This document shows positions 61,901 to 64,000 of a DNA stretch of 64,000 nucleotides, piece by piece. Within the stretch, counting starts at the first letter, position 1; each line of letters starts with the position of its first letter. Made by a program: the position numbers and the translations under genes. Source of the DNA: Glandiceps talaboti. Its lineage: Eukaryota; Hemichordata; Enteropneusta; Spengelidae. The notes beneath the pieces are model-generated. The model ran no database searches and was not told the origin of the DNA. It worked only from the letters and a program-made list of their open reading frames with translations. Location: contig NC_135550.1 of NCBI RefSeq assembly GCF_964340395.1, positions 9,951,408-10,015,407 on the forward strand, given 5' to 3'.

Positions 61901-63707
61901 CAGCCGCCCACAGGGTGTGATCAAGGCATCCTTTGCACACTCTTTGAATGGTGATGACACTTGCAATTAAAGAAAGAAAGAAAGAAAAGAAGTGTTGATT
62001 GTATAGGCCATGTAGAAATATGCATTTACAACTTTGGGAAATATGTCCTGTCTCAAGAAATCTTTACTGTTTATGTCCTGTTATTTTCTTTTGTTTTTGT
62101 TTTTTTTTAAAAGATTTTTTTGGCTATGCAAGTTCTCATTGCATGGAGTTTGTGATCAGCTAGGCTTAGCCTGCATGCATCACTTATTAACATTTGAAAT
62201 TTGGGTGGCTTTGGGTTTGTCATGGTGCTCTAAGAATATCACCAAGTGCTTATTATATCAGTCCAGAGCTTAGTTTCTGCGGCAAGTCTGCAATTGTAGA
62301 GAACATTTAGGTCCCAGTGATAATTCTCAGTTAAAAGACAGACGACAGTCTCTTCACTGTCTGTGGCTAAAACAAATGACTTTGTGAAAAATTAATGAAA
62401 ATGGTTTAAATTTTGGACTAAAAATGAGGAGTCAGAAACTGTGTCATCAAGGAATTTTGGACATTCTCGTAGAGCCAGACTTGCGATTGTATTGTGTTTG
62501 AAAAATGTTGGGATACATTTTGTGATTTGGGCTAAGATGGATGTATGATATTTACCATCGTATATAAACAAGAATTGTATATCGGTTGTCCTGCTTCAAC
62601 TAGCCAATACACAAAATGTCTGTTTTGTTCACAGTTTTCAAATTATTCTCAAAGTAAAAACACAGCCTTCATTATTTTGAGTCTGGGAACTGAAAGGCTA
62701 ATAATGTTGAGACTAAGATAATAAGCACTTGGTGAAACTTTCCAATATATTATTAGTAAATCTGGTATTAGTAGATCTGGTGATAAAGGTTTACAATTAT
62801 AATGAATTACTTTCCTTTAGTAATTAACAGCTTTACTTTGTACCAAATGAATAGTGCTAAGATAATAAAGGTATTTCTCTCTCTTGGCTGTCAGCTATAT
62901 ATTAAACTGACTTCTCTTTTTGTAGTTATACATCTTTTTCCTTGTTTGGTAAAGGGAATGACTTTCGATTCATAATCACTTTGTCCCAATTTCAATTCGT
63001 CCTACATCAACTCGCCGCAATTTCAACTTGTCCCAATTTCAACTTGTGCCATTATAAACCCATTATGATATAAACTTTTCAAACCGAAGCAAACTTTCTT
63101 TCTGAAATCACGGTCTTGTATTTAAATGGTAGTAGGAGTATGGGGATGTTAAAGCGCTCAGTGCAATTAAGCGTGTGGTCCAAGCCCGGGGTCTATGCCT
63201 TAGGTAACACTGTGTACCTGCCAGGCCGATGGATATATATTCCTATACCAAGTGTGCATAGCTTGCAGCTGTTTGTTACACATTAGAACATATACTATAA
63301 GTCGTCAAGTAAAGAGTCGATCAAAGACTAAAAAAAAAAAAAAAAATTGAAAGTAAAAATTGCTGAGCCTGTAGTGTTCAATCTTCTGAGAGACTTTCGA
63401 CAATTTGAAATTTGGGGACAAGTTGAAATTTAATAGCAGGTAGGACAAAGTGATCCAACATTGTACTGAGTTACACCGCTGTGTGATGATCAGTTCTGAC
63501 CATACTTCTTTACAATTTACAGTTGCTTTTCAAATCTATGATATGGACAAGGATGGCTACATAACAAATGGAGAATTATTTCACGTCTTAAAAATGATGG
63601 TGGGCAGCAACTTAAAAGACACTCAACTACAACAGATAGTGGATAAAACTATCATAAATGCAGATACAGACGGTGATGGCAGGATATCTTTTCAAGAGTT
63701 TTGTGCA
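29149..63707 (+). CDS. PPP3R1: Calcineurin regulatory subunit B, residues 1-155, 3' end outside window
   Basis: Ca2+-binding regulatory subunit of the Ser/Thr phosphatase calcineurin (PP2B); it binds the calcineurin A helix and supports NFAT-type signalling. Exons: 29149-29151, 29961-30000, 33428-33604, then either 59109-59168 (4a) or 59282-59341 (4b), then 63523-63707. The protein starts [15 protein letters not shown] with a myristoylatable Gly2. The four EF-hand loops are complete: D31-E42 ([12 protein letters not shown]), D63-E74 ([12 protein letters not shown]), D100-E111 ([12 protein letters not shown]) and D141-E152 ([12 protein letters not shown]). Exon 5 ends at A155 before GTAAGT; the family continues for about 15 residues, so the last exon is right of the window. 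Similarity to vertebrate CNB1 is very high. Unusually, exon 4 is duplicated. Confidence 0.97.
29152..29960 (+). other. PPP3R1: Calcineurin B intron 1
   Basis: 809 nt between the ATG exon and exon 2. Contains a CpG-richer patch near its 3' end and an open frame from 29820 continuous with exon 2. Confidence 0.8.
29780..29880 (+). promoter_or_regulatory. CpG-richer island in intron 1, possible internal promoter
   Basis: A short CpG-dense patch 80-180 bp before exon 2 (GTCGAGCTCGAG, GACGTC, GCGCCTCG) ending with ACAACATGGCGGCTG (29863-29877), a good YY1-type motif. It stands out from AT-rich surroundings. An alternative first exon reading into exon 2 could start here. Inference only. Confidence 0.25.
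29961..30000 (+). CDS. PPP3R1: Calcineurin B coding exon 2
   Basis: Encodes [13 protein letters not shown] plus the first base of F15. Gly2 is the N-myristoylation residue of the family. Acceptor TTTCTCCAG, donor CATT|GTAAGT. The frame is also open upstream through the acceptor to an ATG at 29820 (see findings). Confidence 0.95.
30001..33427 (+). other. PPP3R1: Calcineurin B intron 2 (3.4 kb)
   Basis: GTAAGT...TTTCAG. AT-rich, with an imperfect RFX-type motif at 32511-32524. No nested gene recognised. Confidence 0.85.
33428..33604 (+). CDS. PPP3R1: Calcineurin B coding exon 3, EF-hands 1 and 2
   Basis: Encodes F15-K73 plus the first base of E74 ([20 protein letters not shown], then [20 protein letters not shown] and [18 protein letters not shown]). 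It carries all of EF-hand loop 1 and eleven of the twelve positions of loop 2. Acceptor CCTTTCAG, donor AAAG|GTAAGA, leaving phase 1. Confidence 0.97.
34345..35215. repeat. Degenerate ~49-bp minisatellite
   Basis: About a dozen units built on GGAGTACAGTAACCCAAACA, then CACATACATTGATACATGCA and ACACCCAT, interrupted by a long (AC)n at 34769-34841. A stray unit lies at 35550-35580 (AAAGTACAGTAACCCTAACG). Confidence 0.7.
39541..39561. repeat. Poly-C run (20 C)
   Basis: An uninterrupted C20 run; the reverse strand could form a G-quadruplex. Confidence 0.9.
40060..40600. repeat. Diverged tandem pair, ~340-bp offset
   Basis: Blocks TATCAAAATC.AGC.TTT, GTCAGTTTCTTTGAAAATGATGT-like and GTAAGGATTACTTTTAGTG/GCATTACTTTTGGTG recur once at about 340 bp. 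A related fragment occurs near 49850. Weak similarity judged by eye. Confidence 0.35.
40822..40840. repeat. Poly-G run (19 G)
   Basis: An uninterrupted G19 on the coding strand of the calcineurin B intron. Length may be imprecise because homopolymers are error-prone. Confidence 0.9.
41703..42043 (+). mobile_element. Palindrome-headed repeat family, copy B
   Basis: Head with TTCTTCGTTCAGCCAAGGAA, GAGTGACCTAA, CCCTTAGGTCATTGAG and GCCTGAATGAAG, followed by a shared ~170-nt tail (GGGAAAATAATGG... GTAGAACTACCTGGGTATAT ... TGTTCAAAGA). Confidence 0.6.
42229..42652. mobile_element. Long inverted repeat with a perfect 47-nt core
   Basis: Arms run inward from TCTAATTAAAATCTGATG (left) and the reverse complement TCTGATTAAAATCTGATG (right). 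The outer ~98 nt of the arms are roughly four-fifths identical, while 42328-42374 and 42504-42550 are perfect reverse complements over 47 nt. The spacer is about 129 nt and continues weakly paired. No clear target duplication. Probably a foldback or MITE element. Confidence 0.75.
44655..45005. mobile_element. Degenerate foldback element, related single arm at 56840-56960
   Basis: The left half (44675-44770) and the reverse complement of the right half (44800-44905) align over blocks such as GAAATG..TCC, the ATTTTG/ATTTGTTG region and CTTGAGA. The right half in minus orientation contains CACTGTCAAGTTTGTGGTAC, closely matched by CACTGTCAAGTTTGTAATAC at 56887-56906. Dispersed, non-coding. Confidence 0.45.
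45053..45425 (+). mobile_element. Palindrome-headed repeat family, copy C
   Basis: Best preserved head: ATTATTCC...CAATATTTTTCTTCGTTCAG at the left, GGCTGAATGAAG followed by AAAATATTGGGGAATAATAT at the right, with GAGTGACCTAAGTGGCCTTG and CCCTTAGGTCATGAG inside. The tail is shared with copies B and D. Confidence 0.65.
46450..46463. promoter_or_regulatory. RFX X-box motif
   Basis: GTTGCCATGGTAAC, an exact X-box palindrome, in calcineurin B intron 3. Confidence 0.4.
48205..48356. repeat. (TATG)n microsatellite
   Basis: About 150 bp with a GTGTGTA interruption near 48265. Confidence 0.95.
48838..49073. mobile_element. Young foldback element with 9-bp target duplication
   Basis: Two ~105-nt arms in inverted orientation with only a handful of mismatches. 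Each arm starts GACTGTCGACAGTCGC at the outer end, itself carrying a 14-nt palindrome. Arms also share TATCTAAACTCCGATCCGGC and AATCGCAAACTGATAT. The loop has three copies of GGCCTTCGGCCC-type sequence. The flanks are direct repeats GGGAAACGC (48829-48837 and 49074-49082), consistent with a 9-bp target-site duplication as made by Mutator-like transposases. No coding capacity. Confidence 0.8.
51351..51440. repeat. (GT)n microsatellite
   Basis: About 90 bp GT with a few TTTG and TATG interruptions. Confidence 0.95.
53430..53448 (+). promoter_or_regulatory. Paired octamer motifs
   Basis: Two ATGCAAAT octamers at 11-bp spacing. Further single octamers occur near 46853 and 56168. POU-factor binding is possible but untested. 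Confidence 0.25.
53520..53745. mobile_element. Degenerate foldback element
   Basis: Inverted arms share GGGGTATTTGCAC, CTTGCAGTGTT(T/C)CCTGC and AGTGTGG blocks around a short centre near 53625-53640. Divergent, so older than the element at 48838. No target duplication identified. Confidence 0.5.
53983..54120. repeat. Dispersed repeat, copy 2 (first copy at 21236-21370)
   Basis: Same blocks as the copy in eEF1G intron 3, here inside calcineurin B intron 3. Confidence 0.5.
54629..54642. promoter_or_regulatory. RFX X-box motif
   Basis: GTTGCCGTGGCAAC, an exact X-box palindrome; a near match GTTGCCATGGCAAG is at 55140-55153. Confidence 0.4.
58889..58952. repeat. (AATC)n microsatellite
   Basis: About 16 AATC units, 157 bp upstream of exon 4a. 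Confidence 0.95.
59109..59168 (+). CDS. PPP3R1: Calcineurin B exon 4a (alternative copy)
   Basis: 60 nt encoding E74-F94 when joined to exons 3 and 5: [20 protein letters not shown] then F. It supplies the last ligand of EF-hand 2 (E74) and the helix-linker to EF-hand 3. Acceptor TTTCTTCTTTCAG, donor AGAT|GTAGGT. It differs from exon 4b at V79M, K88R and E89D, with 47 of 60 bases identical and most changes silent. This pattern indicates an old duplication kept under protein-level selection. Expression is not shown by sequence. Confidence 0.85.
59282..59341 (+). CDS. PPP3R1: Calcineurin B exon 4b (canonical-like copy)
   Basis: 60 nt encoding [20 protein letters not shown] then F, the version closer to vertebrate CNB1 (V79, K88, E89). 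Acceptor TATCTCTTACAG, donor AGAT|GTAGGT identical to exon 4a. It begins AA, so a direct 4a-4b junction (T|AA) would be a stop codon. Separated from 4a by a 113-nt intron with a C-rich tract. Confidence 0.93.
60366..60662 (+). mobile_element. Palindrome-headed repeat family, copy D
   Basis: CCAAGGAAAATATGAGTGAC, TTTGTCACTATGAGCT and GACAAGTAGTGACAAAACTC match copy C; the left end is truncated. Tail with GGAAAAGTAATGGTAATG and CCAGGGTAT, as in B and C. Confidence 0.6.
61268..61515. repeat. Tandem ~65-bp units resembling tRNA-SINE heads
   Basis: Four to five imperfect units of the pattern TGGTCCAATGGCTAG / GGAGCTGGCTTGTAATCTG / CATATTGCTGGTCGTGG. The A-box-like start and the GGCTTGTAATC stretch resemble the 5' half of tRNA-derived SINEs. 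No clear B box and no intact tRNA. Confidence 0.45.
63523..63707 (+). CDS. PPP3R1: Calcineurin B coding exon 5, EF-hands 3 and 4
   Basis: Encodes F94-A155 ([20 protein letters not shown], then [20 protein letters not shown] and [21 protein letters not shown]). Contains EF-hand loops 3 and 4 with all acidic ligands and the MMVG segment equivalent to the immunophilin-drug contact area of vertebrate CNB. Acceptor ATTTACAG, donor GCA|GTAAGT, phase 0. The open frame beyond the donor has no family similarity. Confidence 0.97.
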
Positions 63708-64000
63708 GTAAGTCAACTCTTTTGTGTATATTTTAAGTACTATTTTTTATATGTTGACACTTTCATAATTAGCTCCCTCCGATATAATGCATGAAGGAGG
63801 CTAGCACTGTAGGGGGTCAATCTGAAGTCCTTATTCCCTCCAAGTACAAAACCAATATGTCAAGATGATCAATCACGCACGCATGTACATATTTATCTGT
63901 GTGGCGTTTAAAATATGGCCGCCTTTATAGCAACGTATGTGATAACAATACATGACTTTGACAGTGTCTGAAGAGTAACTGTTATCCTCAGATGAAATTG
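63708..64000 (+). other. PPP3R1: Start of the last calcineurin B intron
   Basis: Begins GTAAGT. No exon matching the expected C-terminal residues after A155 is visible before the window ends. Confidence 0.75.

Larger units (their letters stand above)
59342..63522 (+). other. PPP3R1: Calcineurin B intron after exon 4b (4.2 kb)
   Basis: Donor GTAGGT, acceptor ATTTACAG. Contains one copy of the palindrome-headed repeat (60366-60662), a tandem array of tRNA-SINE-like units (61268-61515) and poly-T tracts. I saw no third copy of exon 4. Confidence 0.8.

Noticed and set aside
63708-63794. Read-through of calcineurin B exon 5
   Set aside because: A strong GTAAGT donor sits exactly where the conserved protein expects the last exon; the read-through peptide is unlike any calcineurin B C-terminus.

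Overview
This is a window of animal nuclear DNA. It is AT-rich and intron-rich, crowded with microsatellites and small foldback repeats, and contains no prokaryotic-type genes. Two well-conserved protein genes can be reconstructed exon by exon. They are transcribed divergently and separated by about 6.4 kb. The two proteins are typical of any bilaterian animal; the repeat load and the lack of vertebrate-type repeats suggest a marine invertebrate, but I cannot name the species from this sequence.

Minus strand, 22768 down to 9579: a complete eEF1G gene (translation elongation factor 1 gamma). Ten coding exons join without a frame break into a 1,287-nt CDS of 428 codons plus stop. The protein has a glutathione S-transferase-like N-terminal half, a Lys/Glu-rich linker and the conserved EF1-gamma C-terminal domain. 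The promoter shows a 5'-TOP-like pyrimidine tract and an NRF1-type palindrome. Intron 4 has a GC donor. A ~41-bp minisatellite in intron 6 appears to include the exon 6 donor site itself.

Plus strand, 29149 onward: most of a calcineurin regulatory subunit B gene (PPP3R1/CanB; Ca2+-binding, N-myristoylated, partner of the calcineurin A phosphatase). Exons encode residues 1-155 of an expected ~170; the last exon lies beyond the right edge. The gene is spread over more than 34 kb, with one intron of 25.5 kb.

The most interesting feature is at 59109-59341. The 60-nt exon encoding residues 74-94 is present twice in tandem (4a and 4b), 113 nt apart. Both copies have intact splice sites, identical phase and three conservative amino acid differences. 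Joining 4a to 4b would create TAA exactly at the junction, so only one copy can be used in a functional mRNA. This is the signature of mutually exclusive splicing in a signalling protein that is normally nearly invariant.

The remaining sequence (1-9330, the 22.8-29.1 kb intergenic region and the long introns) shows no convincing further genes. It holds simple repeats, minisatellites, at least five foldback (hairpin) elements, a four-copy family of ~350-bp repeats with a palindromic head, a tandem array resembling tRNA-derived SINE heads, and scattered exact RFX X-box and CTCF-like motifs. The two genes have no evident functional link beyond neighbourhood: one is housekeeping translation, the other Ca2+ signalling.
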